Assembly (NCBI RefSeq): GCF_026210795.1
Contig: NC_089434.1
Location: forward strand, 5,270,001 to 5,334,000
Length of the DNA stretch: 64,000 nucleotides
Source: Rhizophagus irregularis
Lineage: Eukaryota; Glomeromycota; Glomeromycetes; Glomerales; Glomeraceae
Direction of reading: 5' to 3'
Made by a program: the position numbers and the translations under genes. Shown here one piece after another: positions 1 through 12,478 of this stretch. Position 1 is the first letter of the stretch, and each line of letters opens with the position of its first letter. A model generated the notes under the pieces. The model worked only from the letters and a program-made list of their open reading frames with translations. It ran no database searches and had not been told where the DNA came from.

Positions 1-264
1 TAATACAAGAATGTCAAAATGTCAAATGAAAACATTTAAACTGGATGTCATAACTGAATGGATTCCAATATAATAATTTTGGAAATATTAAATTCATAAC
101 AAAAGGCGCTTCTTGATTTACTTTATTTATTCTTAGGATTAATAAAGAGATAAATGCATCACTACTAATTTTACAAATGGGAACATTTTATTTCTTTAAA
201 TAATAAAATATATACAGTATGTATAAATTCTTTCCTTTAAATAATTTTACCTAAATCTTATTAG

Positions 265-373
265 AGAAATTTCTGAAGAAGTAGAACATGAACATGAGGA
301 AGTGAATGACGACGAACGACTTGAGGAGGAGAGCTACGAAGAGGGAGAGGAAGAAAAGGGGGTGAAATACTAG
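265..373 (+). CDS. possible 3'-terminal exon of an acidic protein
   Basis: After a good acceptor (..TTATTAG, ending at 264) there is a stop-free stretch that reads as a Glu/Asp-rich tail with EEVEHEHEEVNDDE and LEEESYEEGEEEKG, closing at TAG 371-373. It is richer in G than its surroundings, as acidic coding sequence is in this genome. No upstream exon could be joined to it within the first 264 bases, so the gene would begin outside the window or the exon is a remnant. No family is recognised. A GAG-rich simple repeat is the alternative explanation. Confidence 0.3.
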
Positions 374-774
374 GGGAGGCGAGCTACGAAGGGGAAAGGG
401 TTGGATCTTTTTTTTTTTACAAAAAGGAGGACAGACAACTAATTCTATAATGCATGGTTCTAACTATATAACATATTTTTAGAATTATTGATAAGTTTGT
501 CACTTGGATCATACTAGAATCAAGTAAACCTGCTAAGATATCGAAATTATGCCTTTTTTTTGTACATTTTTATTTAGTGATAGGATAGGCCGAGATGTTA
601 TTTCATTAAGAGAGATCATATCGATCTTATAATTTTAATTTGTAATAAAAGTATCGATAAAGTTTTTTCAGGAATCAAAAGGAAATAACGTGATGCGAAG
701 GATTATTGGGGATAAACAAAATTTATTTTCACAGACAATGTCATATATAGTATGGATCATTATTATTATTAACT

Positions 775-952
775 GGAATAATTATTATCATTATTCCAGA
801 GATCAAATAATGATAATTTAAATTTTGAGCCGGATCAGACCAGGCTCATAGAATAGTATGAAAAGAGGGACGTTTTGCAACTGGAAGAATTATTATGAAT
901 GGGATAATTATTATCATTATTCGATGGGGTAGTTGCAGCGATCGAATAATGA
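775..952 (+). repeat. two copies of an AT-rich dyad block
   Basis: A block beginning GGAATAATTATTATCATTAT and ending GATCAAATAATGATA lies at about 775-815. It recurs at 901-952 as GGGATAATTATTATCATTAT with GATCGAATAATGAT at its end. Each copy is an imperfect inverted repeat (ATCATTATTCGAT against ATCGAATAATGAT). Both are preceded by AACTGGAA-type sequence. It could be a small fold-back repeat or a binding-site pair; no gene follows closely. Confidence 0.5.
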
Positions 953-1069
953 TATTTAGTACGAAAAATTTTATTTAGAAAAGTGAAAATTTGATAACGA
1001 ATAAAAATTTAATTTTGTGTGCATTATATGTTGTTTTTTTCTTGCGTCTTTCGACTTTCTTCGGTTCTA

Positions 1070-2287
1070 TTTATAATGTAAAAAATCTATTATAATAATT
1101 GCCTGTATGCCATATTTAGTTTTCTTTTAATTTCTAATTTAATGAAATAAACTTGAGAATAAAAACAATATTCCGAATTGCACATAACAGGATATTTCTG
1201 TGACTACACAAAATTTAAAAAATTCTCTATTTATTCTCTTTAAACGAATTTGTCTCCCGGGTATGGCAATAATTGACCCTGATTAACTCTAATCATTCCA
1301 TAAATTGAAAGTTCAGCCGATATTTCTTGTAAAAAAAAGGATAAATAAAAATAAAATTAGTAATAATAATTACAATCACTTATTTCTTTCAATTAAATAT
1401 TGTTGTTTTCATCTTCAAAAAAAAAAAAATTTAATCAGTTAGTTATTTATTACACGAAATTAACATGATAGTATTACTATTTTAATTGGAGTTGTAAACG
1501 GAGATCCAATTTGGAATACTTTATACGTTCAAAATTTTATTTGTGCTGGAAAAGATTAAATAAGTACAAAAAACAAAAGAATTTATTGATTTAGGAAGAG
1601 CTTATAGATTAAATTAGTAAAAAAAAAACACGGGCCAATTTATTAATCGTATTATTTAAATTATCCAACTCCGGCAATACTATTTTAATATATTTATCCC
1701 GCCTGAAATTCTTCTTTCAATTTGAGCGTTCCATTCTCTCTCATTCAGGGAATATAGCGATTCGATAATTAATCGATCTTTGTGCGATATATAGTGCATA
1801 ATAATGTTTCGGGAATTTGTTTACCCGTTCTTATTATGGAATATCATTGACAAGATAACATCATTTGTATTAATTATTATTCAGAAAACAATGAACAAAA
1901 AATATAAGGAAATTAATTAATCCCTTAAAACAGTAGACAGCCGTTGAAATATATATGCAATAGGGCCTTTCTTTCGAAGCTAAATCTCGTTTGTTCAAAT
2001 CGTATTATCTTTGTAAAACATTGAAAATTTTTACTTTAATTGTTTATATTTAGTTTATAAAAGTATAAATTTATTTAAAAATACTAATAACTAAAAATGT
2101 CCATTGTCTCAATTGTAATTTTTGAGTTTCATTTTGAATACCAAATATATTGGTGACTAAGGTCAATCTTTTCCCTGGAATTTTAAAATTTTCATCTTCC
2201 TGAATTTAGTTTCTTTTATTCCTTTAAGTAAAAGTTCTTTTAATTAAGAAAAATGGACTTATATCGTTCTAACTATAAAGATTTCCC
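1070..2287 (+). repeat. dispersed repeat, copy A (copy B at 41930-43797)
   Basis: Long collinear stretches match 41930-43797 in the same orientation. Examples are AATTGCCTGTATG.CATATTT, CTTGAGAATAAAAACAATA, GATATTTCTGTG, TAGACAGCC, CTTTCTTTCGAAGCTAAAT, AATGTCCATTG and ATATATTGGTGACT. Order and rough spacing are kept over about 1.2 kb. No long ORF, LTR or terminal inverted repeat is visible, so it is either an old noncoding repeat or an ancient segmental duplication. Confidence 0.7.
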
Positions 2288-2535
2288 ATTCTTAAAACGA
2301 AAGTCCCTTTTGTGAGGAGAAAAGTAGGCGGCCTAGCATTATTTAATTCACATATCAAAAACGCGTCAAAATGGGGGGGAGGAGAAAAGTAGGTTGCATA
2401 AGAACAAATATCTGCCAATATATTTGATTATAAAAATAAGATTTAGAGATTATAAAATTAAAAGAATTAACAAAATTTTTAGAAATGTGATTTAATATAA
2501 AAGATAAGAAAAATTCATTAATAAAGGAAAGAGTA

Positions 2536-2612
2536 CTACAAATGCCGCCCGTTATAATGACATGTCCGGTACCAAAAATTTTTGTCATTATAACGAGATG
2601 TTATTATAACAA
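2536..2612. repeat. inverted GTTATAATGAC / GTCATTATAAC ends, Tigger-like
   Basis: CGTTATAATGACATG is followed after a GGTACC-containing loop by GTCATTATAACGAG and then GTTATTATAAC. Repeated CGTTATAA units of this kind sit at the ends of Tigger/pogo-like elements. Here they lie just beyond the 3' end of the minus-strand transposase remnant at 2688-3190, so this is plausibly one end of that element. No target duplication could be fixed. Confidence 0.4.
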
Positions 2613-2687
2613 TTTATAAATTATACTATGTAATTTATTATTTTTATAAACGCAATACGCAATTATTAATTACATAAATGTTAAGAA

Positions 2688-3190
2688 TTAATTATTAAAA
2701 AATTTATCCAAACTTGCTGATACTACTTTATCATATTGTAAGTTTTTTTGTAATTTTTTTAAACTACTCATTAATTTGTCATCAATTTCAAATTTTTTAT
2801 CCTGAACTTTATTAATTTCTCACATGATTCTAAAGCTTCAATAGTCTTAATTTCTATTTCACTTTCAATTTCATTATTATTATTATCATCAGGTTCATAG
2901 CAAACAGCAGCAACAATTTCTTCTATATCTGGCATTGCATCAACTTCCAAGTTCATCACATTGAATGAATTCACTAGCATTTAGTATCTCTCCATCATTA
3001 TTTCTTGGTATTTGTCTTATTAACTGTTCCAATTTCTCAAAAGCTCCATCATTTATTTCACTACCAGTTTTTTGCCAAGAATGAATAATAGTATTTTTAC
3101 TAACATTATTCCATGCTTTTGAAATGGTTAAAGGTTGTGATTTTTCAATTCGATTTTGGCATAATAATTTTTGATAATGACACTAAAAAT
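2688..3190 (-). pseudogene. Tigger/CENP-B-like transposase, C-terminal remnant
   Basis: Read from 3190 downwards, the frame gives HYQKLLCQNRIEKSQPLT, then SKAWNNVSKNTIIHSWQKTG, then QLIRQIPRNNDGEILNASEF. This is the region after the catalytic core of DDE_1 (Tigger/pogo) transposases, where W..V...TI..SW.KTG is typical. The frame slips near 2965 (LEVDAMPDIEEIVAAV continues in another frame) and again near 2790, then ends SLDKFFNN-stop at 2688-2690. An intron-like TTTTTAG precedes HYQKLLC. The catalytic residues are absent. The same HYQKLLC motif recurs in the remnant at 58319-59590, so both belong to one family. Confidence 0.65.
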
Positions 3191-3375
3191 AAAGTTTAAT
3201 AAATTATTAATTATATAAAATTTAAAGTAATAATTGTCCGGGCGAAGGATAATGTATATTTACGCACTTTGAAAAAAAAGTCACATAATGGTTTATCCAC
3301 TCACGATTATTTGATTGGTTTATTTTTGATCAGATTATCGCTATCTTTTTCTGTAAAAAAAATAATCAGTAAATG

Positions 3376-5060
3376 CTATAAAAAAAAACTGCCAAAACAA
3401 TAAACCTCTACTCCTATACAAAATTTGATTCGTTCGAGTCTTTCAAAGCTGAAGGGACTAAAGAGATCCTTTAAAGCACGCACCCGAGATACTGCTACAA
3501 AAAAAGGACATGCAGCAAACTCTTTCGTTCCAAGATCTATTTTAGCTTTTGGTAAGGCGAGTCCCTGACTTTTGTGCACAGTGATGGCCCAAGCAAGGCA
3601 AATTGGAAGTTGCCATCGTGAGCACACACGTCGGATTGGCACGATCGGGACAACTTCAGTCCCGTAATAGTTGGCCCCTTCGTAGTTATTGAAGCTAATA
3701 AAACTACTGTTGGAAGGTATGTGATCCTTGGTCATTAAAAATTATGTTCCAAACAGTTCTCATTGAGCCGTTAACTAACCCCAGCTGCTGTCTACAGATT
3801 TGCCGTTAACATGATACGTTGATACGTGCTAACAGTGAATCTTTTTGCCGTATCAAAATCGGCGTTTTTTGCCTCCCTGCCGCCAGAATGCACAGCGAGT
3901 ATCTTAGCTACTGGACGATTCAAGGATCTCCATTCTTGGTAGTATAAATATAGTATCTGAGATTCGGTTGCGTTCTTCTCTGGACTGTTTATATTCAAGT
4001 ATTTCCTAGTCTTCTATAGTGGATTCTCCATCGCGCATCCTTGAGAGAATCTCCCTAAATTTCTGTTCTGCGGAATCTCCAAATTGCCGCTGAATTGCTT
4101 CGAGCTTGTATACTTCCCGAAATTGTTTGTAAGCTGCGAAACCATCATTGGACAATGCATCTCCTTGAATGCCATCATTCATGGGAAGATCGAGCACGGG
4201 TGGAAGCTGACCAAAGTCCCCAAACAAAATAATCGATCGTCCACCAAAAGGTTCGTTGTTGTGCTCTGGAAAAGCTTGACGCAGTCCCGATCATATTTTT
4301 TTCGTCTATAATGATATATTTCACCCCTTCTAACCTTTGCTGTAATCGTTTTTAATCGTCCCCCATTTATGTCTAGGTTATTGTTACTATTACATATTGG
4401 TTTAGATAGTGCGGAGTTGACTGTCCTCCCTCTGATATTGAAGGCTGCAACTCCCATTGGTGCAAGTACAAGTAGTGGAGTCTTAGTCTCGTTGCCTGCC
4501 ATTTCGTGAAGCATGTTTCGGATCGCCATGATGAGGTATGATTTCCCTGTTCACGCTGTTCCCATGTAGTGGTTCGGTCTGGGCTTGTAAGCATGTTGTG
4601 ATAATGCAATTTTATTCTCCATTCAGGCTATCATAATTCGCAATGTCCACACACCGATTTTCATTTCCTTCGTCCCGCTCATCTCCAGTTGCCTGTTGCA
4701 AAAAATTATTAGCATCTGCGAGATCCGAATCATCATAATGTTGTTTGCCATCATTAAGCCAATCATGGTTTCGATCCATATCGCAGGCTCCCAGGTTAGA
4801 TGAACTCTCTATGGTTGTATTTGGTCCCATCTCCGCGAATTAGTATGTATTCGTCCTGATCGTCTTTTTTTTCCATTAGTTCTTCCTCCTCAGAAATTTC
4901 TTCTTCATTATCTACAGCAAGTCACTCGGGTCTTTGTTAATCTCTTCGATGAAACGATCATACAGTGTTGACCATCCGATATCGCCATTTCAGTCTGCTT
5001 GTTCGATATTTCTGTGCCGAACGTGAAAGAGGACCTTTACTCGGTCTCGACGTATGGGTG
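3376..5060 (-). pseudogene. PIF1-like DNA helicase, decayed
   Basis: Helicase motifs appear in order along the minus strand, scattered over frames. An N-terminal part has WSTLYDRFIEEINKDPSDLL (about 4985-4920) and DLADANNFLQQATGDE (about 4720-4670). The Walker A region GTA-stop-TGKSYLIMAIR (4562-4530) is followed by LAPMGVAAFNIRGRT, then GDFGQLPPVLDLP (motif III, about 4225-4190), RPVAKILAVHSGGREA, VPIVPIRR and WAITVHKSQGL (about 3600-3560), ending near SPFSFERLERI. The glycine codon of the Walker A motif is TGA at 4551-4553, there are several frameshifts, and the segment between motif I and motif III is shortened. It cannot make a working helicase. Such copies are either Helitron-derived or members of an expanded PIF1 family; no Rep domain or Helitron end is visible here. 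Confidence 0.85.
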
Positions 5061-8000
5061 ACGGACTCGAACTATATTTCTTTTTTGCATTTCTTCCAAT
5101 GACCGTTAACAAATTTGTGGTTAGACTCAAAGAGTGTGAAACTTGATATAATAACAAACATATATACGTGTTAATTAGGGTGAATAAAGACGATCGATTT
5201 GGAACCCATTAGTAAATATAGTTATCTTAATATCAACGAACCTGATCCACTAGCAACAACCATCCCGAAGCTTATACCTATAAATCATTATACTCACCGA
5301 TTTGATCACTTTTACCAACAATCAAACTAAGTGTTGACACAACCAGAAGCTAAAAAAAAGAATAGGTTATCAGCTAGTGAAAGTGATTCGCTGGTAAGAG
5401 TAGAAATTATTACGCGCAACCATGATCTTTTGAAGGTCATGAAGGTAAAGTACCTTGAACATATGAATAAAATACCTTAAACGTTACATTTATATTAAAT
5501 GATACATAACATATTAATTAGGATTTATCTTAGGTGTTGGTAATTTAATGGATATCTCGCTATTGTAAGTTAAAATTATACTGAATGAGTTGATTGAATT
5601 TCAAATTAACTGCGATTTCTATTGCTGTTAAGTGACACTTATTAATAAGTACTGCGCGTTGCGAACGTAATGACAAATAATTTTTATGGAGATGGTCTTT
5701 TTAAATGAGGTTTGAGATCATAATGGCTTATTATTAAAAAAGAATTGTTTTATGAATAGAGATTATCTATTTCTATGTTGATTACAAACATTAAAAAACA
5801 TTTTTTTATTATGTAATTAATAGGAATTATTACAACACTGCTTAAATGGATCTATAGATAGATATTACTACTAATTTAGATTTATTAGGAAAGTGTTGAC
5901 CAAGACTTGATCCTGAAGATAGATATTAAGAAGATGGCACTGCCGCAATTTACTGACATAAAAAAGAGCAGTAGGTATAATAACTGATAGCTTGTATTAG
6001 TATATATATAGTATTATGGTTCAACTTATAATATCACACTTAGAACATTAAAACAAAAGAGAGGAATAATTCTTTATTTATTTTATAATGTATTTGATGT
6101 TAATGATATTAACGTAAAATAACGGAATGAGAGGTTATAGATTCAGGGCTAATCCATTAGATCGAAAGGTAATTGTTCATCTAAACATTGGTAATTCAGT
6201 CACCGGTACATCTTTAATGACATGTGATGGTGAAGGACTTTTCGGTCTTGGTGGCTTAGGTTTCGTTATGGCCGGTGAATATGTACTTTTGGGATTCCGA
6301 AACTCCTATTTTCAAGGATTTTTAAAAGAGAATTTAAAATTTAATCAAGAGACGATGTAACGATGTTTTATGCGTAAATTCTCAGAAGAACAATTACCTT
6401 TCGATTTAATGGATTATATATTTACCAGACTTTTTTTTTAAAGGAAAAAATCGCGATTGTTAACTTCAAAATCACGATGTTGATTTTTGAAACGTATTAT
6501 CATCTGATACCTTAGCATCGAATCTGGTTGGATTTTCTAAAATTGTTGCATACTGAGATCTAAAGGAATAAATGGTGATTTTGGGGAATTTTCTTTATTA
6601 CGAGAGTTATTGGCCCGCGATTCAGTATGAAATTTGAAAGGCTTTGGCACTGTAGGTACGAACGCACGTTTCTAATAGATGAGATATATTATTATTAATA
6701 TGATAACCCACTTCAAATTTATAATAATTACTTGTCTATATCTAATAAAATAAAACATACGCGTGCGATCTTTTATAATCTTTGTTGACTTTGCTCTAAA
6801 CCGATTTTTGGTAACAAAAACTGAAAACAAAACTATGGCAACTAATTTTAATAACGACAAACATGAAGTGGTCATAAGTTTGAATATATAGAATGTAATG
6901 TTAGTCGGGTCATGTGGGTAGCGCGAAGTACTCAATTGCCACAAACTAAAATTATTTAGTTAAAAAGAGTGTTGGAATAAAATACCACGCGTATGTTTAT
7001 ACTGTAGCATGTTTAAAAATCCACTTATTGGTTTAATTTCACGTGACGTGATGATCAACATTCACTTTGTGAAGAGAGTAAACTTTAAAAATATTAATTA
7101 AAATTTTAATAATACAATACTTATGTTTTTAAATATTACCCAAGATTCTTTTTGTAATTCAAAATCGGTCTTAACTTTTGATTTATAACTATTAGTTTCT
7201 TCAAATTTGCAACTATCTTTATTCATTTCTTTTTTAATATCTGATTTTATTTGAATTTCTTCTAAATGCAATCTCTGATTATATGATTTTATTAGATTTA
7301 TTTAAGCATTTATAATAATATTTACACTTTAAACCTAATACCTGAAAACATTCTTCATAATATGTATGTCTATATATCAAAACTTCATCCTTCTTATTTG
7401 TTGAATTTCTGCAAAAGTTTTTATCACAAACCTTATTTTATTTAAAGGTATAGAAGAATGGTATTCAAGAGATAAAGTACTTAAAGAAAAACTTGTAAGA
7501 ATGGATGTAAAATAATAATAAGATTTTTTGTTTCTTTTTCCCTTCATTTTTTTCTACTTTTTTGTTATTTTTTATCTTATCAAAAAAGTTTAATAAAAAA
7601 AGAGCAGTTTTTTTAATTATTTTATTTAAATTTTTTTTTTTATATAAATAATCTCTTTTTAGTACAAATGATGTAATAAATAAATTTTTATTAATAATAA
7701 ATAAAATATTATATTTAAGGAATTTACTTTAAAAAACTTTTGCTATAGTATATCTTTATAAAATAAAGATTGTAAAAATTTTTAATAATATACTTATTAA
7801 ATATATTTAATTCATAATTTGCAAATAAAGTAGAAAACCCTATATCAAAAATTGGGTAATTATATAATAACGTAAATTCTGATATTATAGCAAACCAAAA
7901 TACTAATTGTTAAATATAATATAAAAATTAAGTTTATTTATTATTGCTATCAAGTTATGTTATTTGACTTACTTTTTGTTAAAAGTCTGGTAAATTTTTT

Positions 8001-8823
8001 GAGATTTAAGTATTATAAATAATTTATTTATAGACTTAAAAGTAAAAAATACTTTATTTTTAATGTTATAAATAATGGATTTTTACTTTTAAACTCACAG
8101 AAAAGTCATTTCTAATTATTGAAAATTTTACTGAACTTCTAGTAAAAAGTTAGCTAAATGGTATAATTTTATATTAATGGTTTTAACTTTTACATTATAT
8201 ATTTTAATTTGTTACATTTTCAGATTTTACATTATTATATATTACTATATATAACTTAACCCTAGTTTTTAATAATTAGATTTTTTACTTTTCACGCAAA
8301 TTACGAATTAAATTATTTTTTAAGATTTTGATGATGAAATAATTGATTGCTTACTAATAATACATATCAGACAAAAAAGAAAAAAAAAAATTTTATTATA
8401 ATTATCAATTATATCTTTAAAGCTTTTTTATCATATACTATAAAAGAAATATTGTATTACTATATTTATTAAATTTATTATTTCAAAAAAAAACTGTATA
8501 TCAGATATCTAGAGTTATTACAGTTTAATTTCAATATAATGAACCCATGATATAATGAATTCTCAACTTACTGAACTTTTTTTAAAAAACTAGTTTTATA
8601 GTATTTAAAAATATTTTGATATACTAATATCATACTGATAAACTTTATATAATGTATACTGAACTTTATTATTAGTTTACCACTTATTATAAAACATAAT
8701 AAAAAATTTTTTGATATACCAAATTTAGTCACATAATTTGCCAATTTCATCTAAAATTAATTAATTTTGGTCAGAATTAGAACTACCTAATTTTTTGCCT
8801 AAATTAATTAATGCCAAAACATC
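5061..8823. other. AT-rich gap with little coding signal
   Basis: No gene could be supported apart from the weak ORF at 6127-6360. A 47-residue stop-free stretch on the plus strand (about 5189-5330, containing NEPDPLATTIPKLIPINH) looks protein-like but is isolated. 7500-8760 is almost pure A/T with poly-T tracts. Confidence 0.5.
6127..6360 (+). CDS. possible small protein, 77 residues
   Basis: An ATG-initiated ORF in a local patch of higher G+C. It includes a glycine-rich hydrophobic stretch (GLFGLGGLGFVMAGEYVLLG, about residues 38-57) that could form a membrane segment, and ends FNQETM-stop. It is not recognised. There are no obvious introns, and the ORF is flanked by AT-rich noncoding DNA. 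It could be the relic of an exon from a larger gene. Confidence 0.2.
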   Translation: MRGYRFRANPLDRKVIVHLNIGNSVTGTSLMTCDGEGLFGLGGLGFVMAGEYVLLGFRNSYFQGFLKENLKFNQETM

Positions 8824-8826
8824 TTA

Positions 8827-9267
8827 CACTGGTCAAATGATGAAGAATCGGTGTATTAAGAGCCAGTTAAGAATCGGGACCAATCAGGTTTCGGTTCTTA
8901 ACCGGCTCTTATTTTTTTTATCATTAAATAATCAGTATCCCGATAGGCCTATTGATTCTATTATATAAGAAGCCGATAGATTCTAAACGTATATCAAATT
9001 TGATCGGCCGATAATAAGTAACAAATTGATTACCTTCCGGATTTCCCGATGACTAATAAATAAACACCCGATCTGTCATGATCTGTCATTAATTTATAAA
9101 TAAGCATCGGTAAAACATCACACGTCCGATAATAATACTGATAGAACATTGATATTAGACGTGAGAAATTTAAAGGTTTAATAATAATTATTATATATTT
9201 ATTTATTTGTATATTTATAATATTCATAATATAAAACATGATTGATATTACAGTATTATTATAAATT
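8827..9267. repeat. left subterminal motif array of the CACTA element
   Basis: ATCGG/CCGAT cores recur every few tens of bases (for example GAATCGG, CCCGATAGG, GCCGATAG, GATCGGCCGATAA, TTCCCGATGA, ACCCGATCTG, GCATCGG, GTCCGATAA). A 21-bp imperfect hairpin is formed by 8857-8877 and 8891-8911 (TAAGAGCCAGTTAAGAATCGG-type arms). Subterminal arrays in CACTA elements are binding sites for the TnpA-like protein. That role is inferred here from position and repetition. Confidence 0.7.
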
Positions 9268-12200
9268 TTAAATATGAAACTTTCTATTGATCGGTATTAC
9301 TGACACATATTTCCGGGTTTCTTTTCGTCCTATTGAAAAAGAACCTTCAACAAACCGACCCAGTATACTATGTACAGGATAATACAATCCCTGCTAAGAT
9401 CATAAAATTCTTTTTTCCATAGTTCTATATTGCACAAATTTTCATCGCCATTAATTGTGCAATGAAATCTAGTCTTGTGATTTTCTGCCGGAAGGTACCA
9501 CTTTACAAATGCTAGGGAATGATTTACAGAACCTTCCGGAAAATGTATAATATGTTCAAAATAAAATTGAACAATACCGGGATAAGTATCTTTAGTATTA
9601 TCATGGAGAAATTGGGATAATATTTTGGCCGATGTGACGTGCCTTTTAGAATACATTGACCCAAAAACTTCGGATCCAATTTTTAGTCGTCCATAAGTGT
9701 TCACTTTTGGTAATACCGGTATAGCAGAAGGAGCAGCATGGATATCTGATAGTGCTGCGAAATCTTTTCCATAGGCATTGCGGTAATATTCAACCAACAA
9801 ATCTAATACTTCTTTTGAAAGGTTGGTGTCTATCCTTTTAGGATTAAGAAAAGTACCTGGAAAAGGTTCCGAACCTCGTTCCGGCCATTTCTTCCACGTT
9901 TCTAGACATTGATAAAAATTCCCGGTAATCTATTCCATTAATTTCATCATGAATTACAAGACTGCCGGTAGTTTCTTTCGGTGTAATTAGTGTGATACAA
10001 GTCGATAAATGTTGATGGTCTTGGGCGCATGAAGAAAACTGATCAAGAAGAGAGTTGAATTGAATGGTTTTTAATAATTCTGGTTCGATTCTTCTATTAC
10101 TGCTATGATACGATCCTATAAATATAGACTATTTAATAAATTGATTTAATTATATTGATAAGTTCGGAAATCTGGAATTACCTAATAGACCGTTCATGCG
10201 TTCGTAACTGAAACACCAGAACGCGTATAATGGTCCATAGTCTAACGCACAATGGCAAATATGTAAGCATAAATGTAAATTCGGCGTAATTTTTTCTGCG
10301 CCGTAATTTTCTTCAATGAAAGCTTTGCCACTTAGAAGATTTTTATGAGCTTCTTCTAACCCATTCGTTGTTATAGATCTGCATACAAGAATATTGCATG
10401 CACGGACAAAATTGGCGAGTATCAATTTATCCGATTCTTGAAGCAGATCCCATGTTATGGAAGTGGCATAAATTAAGATAAAAGTCTTCCATTGATCACG
10501 GAAGAACAACTTTGAAAAGCCTTCTACCTGTAGCAATTTTGTAGGGAATTCTACCGATATCTGCTGGAACTTTTATTGCATTTGCCCTTTTTTGCATTGT
10601 TTCTAAATCTTTTTGTGTCAATCGGCCCTCCTCGATCCACAGTCTGGTCACGATCCACTTAGCAATACCCAAGAACAAACAATGCATTGGATCCACTGTG
10701 AGAAATCGCACTGAATCAAAGTACGGAAGTCGATACATTTCTGACCACCGTACTAAAGTATTATGGACGTGACTATTTCTAGCATCTTTAGTATTGCAAT
10801 TCAACCATTCTCGCGCATCCCTTCGAACCTGGTTGATATCTCTTTCGACAAACCATTCATCAATATCATCAAATCCGCCAAAATTCGGTTGATTTCGATC
10901 ATCATATTGAGCCTTTTTTAAGCATCTATGACAAGCCACTCGCGCAGAGATATGACCGCAGAGTTTTCTCGCGGCTGGAATATCACATGAGCAGCATATT
11001 ACTGCGGCTCGAATAGATTTTCCGGTAGAGCTTTCGTATGTTTTCGATAGTTCAATCCCATTCCATAACTCGATTAATTGATCGATGATGGGAGCTATAT
11101 AATGGTTTAGTTGATGTAAACTAGGCTCATTTGGCCCCGGAATTAAAGCCATTGTCAAAATATTTGATGGCTTGAATCTTTCATTTCGAGGCAGGTTACA
11201 TATTACACCATATAGAGCTCCTATACTATAAGTTGAATTATCGAATGGTTGGAACCAGTCGATATTTAACATGATGCCTAAGTGGCGGTCTGAGACATCT
11301 TTCCGGAAAAATGGTATATTTTGACGATGATCCTGAAAGGTTTTCCAGATCTTTCCGTCATAAATATCATTCAAAAATTGAGAATCGTTACGGTCCGCCC
11401 ATTTTCTACATAATTTCTCAAATCCTTTTCGATTATACATTAATTGTAATTGGTGTTTTAAACTAACAGTAGGGAACGTTAAAGAAGGTCGATAGATTGT
11501 TCCGTTAGTAACCGGAACTTTCTTAGCAAGTGTAGCATTGCACTTTTTTCTTTGATTTGCCATCGGATGATCCGGAAAATCTACATAGGTACAATGAATT
11601 GTGGCTGGAACTTGGTAAGGGTCGTTAGTTGATACTTCTGTTACATTATACAATTTGCAACACTTTTCACACGATGCGAATTTGACAATATGAGCACAGA
11701 CGCCAAGTTTTTTACGTGCCATATACAAAGATGTAGGAAAAGAATTGTACGTGTTTGCATCCAAAAGAACCAAAAGATATCTAAAAAATTTGACTAAAGA
11801 ATCGGTAGTGACATCGGATAACTTATATCTCTCTTGATATAATAAGATCCATAAAACAATCCAATGAAAGTCTTCAGTAAAATCAATGAAGGAGGCTTCT
11901 GGATCATCACCGTATGTATTTTCCGGTGCGTCAAACCAGCCGGATGAAGATTCATTTGGTATTTCTTCGATAGGATCAAAGTCATTATCAACTTGATCGT
12001 TTTCTTCATCATCAGCATCACTAGTATCATCATCTGAAATACTTTGTTCAATAACAACAATAGGGTATGATACATTCTTGGAATTTCCACTACCGATATG
12101 TTTTCGTTTATCTTTCGATTTGGCTTTTGATGATTTCGATTTTTTGGGAAGAAACGAATAATTTTCCTCATCAACAATAGGTTCATGATGACCATCATCT

Positions 12201-12478
12201 GAATTATGTGATTCTATTTCCATTGGATCATTCAAGAGGTCTACCGATGTATCTTGGTTTAGGTCATCAGATGAAACTTGATTTAAATCTATAATTTCTT
12301 CAATAACTCCTCTTGGTCTAATATCCCTTTTTAAACTATGACTATTTTTTGTACGTGGATCAACCATGTTACCTTTACATTTATTGCAATGACACGGAAC
12401 TTTATTTGATGTTTTCTGTTTAAAATTATAGGATTTCTTTACAAAGACAGCTTTTGTTCTTCGGTATTTTCTCGTCAT
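9268..12478 (-). pseudogene. Tnp2-type CACTA transposase, three frameshifts
   Basis: The start ATG is at 12478. The N-terminal part has a CHCNKC cluster, then an acidic/basic linker. The core follows: CEKCCKLYN and HCTYVDFPDHPM..KKC (Cys-rich), NIDWFQPFDNSTYSIGALYG (first Asp), CCSCDIPAARKLCG (second Asp), VACHRCLKKAQYDD, then TVDPMHCLFLGIAKW. Order and spacing match the transposase_21/Tnp2 family. A 1-base gain near 10525 shifts the frame from KIATG into GFSKL. The chain then continues QWKTFILIYATSITWDLLQ to YAFWCFSYERMNGLLG. An intron of about 67 bases follows (donor near 10178, acceptor near 10112). Two further single-base losses, near 9910 (before LETWKKWPERGSEPFPGTFL) and near 9383 (before HSILGRFVEGSF), precede the stop at 9268-9270. 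With these repaired conceptually the length suits the family. The frameshifts may be real or may be assembly errors. Confidence 0.85.

Noticed and set aside
3376-5060. Helitron as the carrier of the PIF1-like helicase
   Set aside because: No Rep (HUH) domain, no TC start and no CTRR end with hairpin were seen, so only a PIF1-like pseudogene is claimed.
11794-12198. 134-codon ORF within the transposase region
   Set aside because: Shadow of the transposase frame on the same strand; Met/Leu/Ile-rich, not protein-like.
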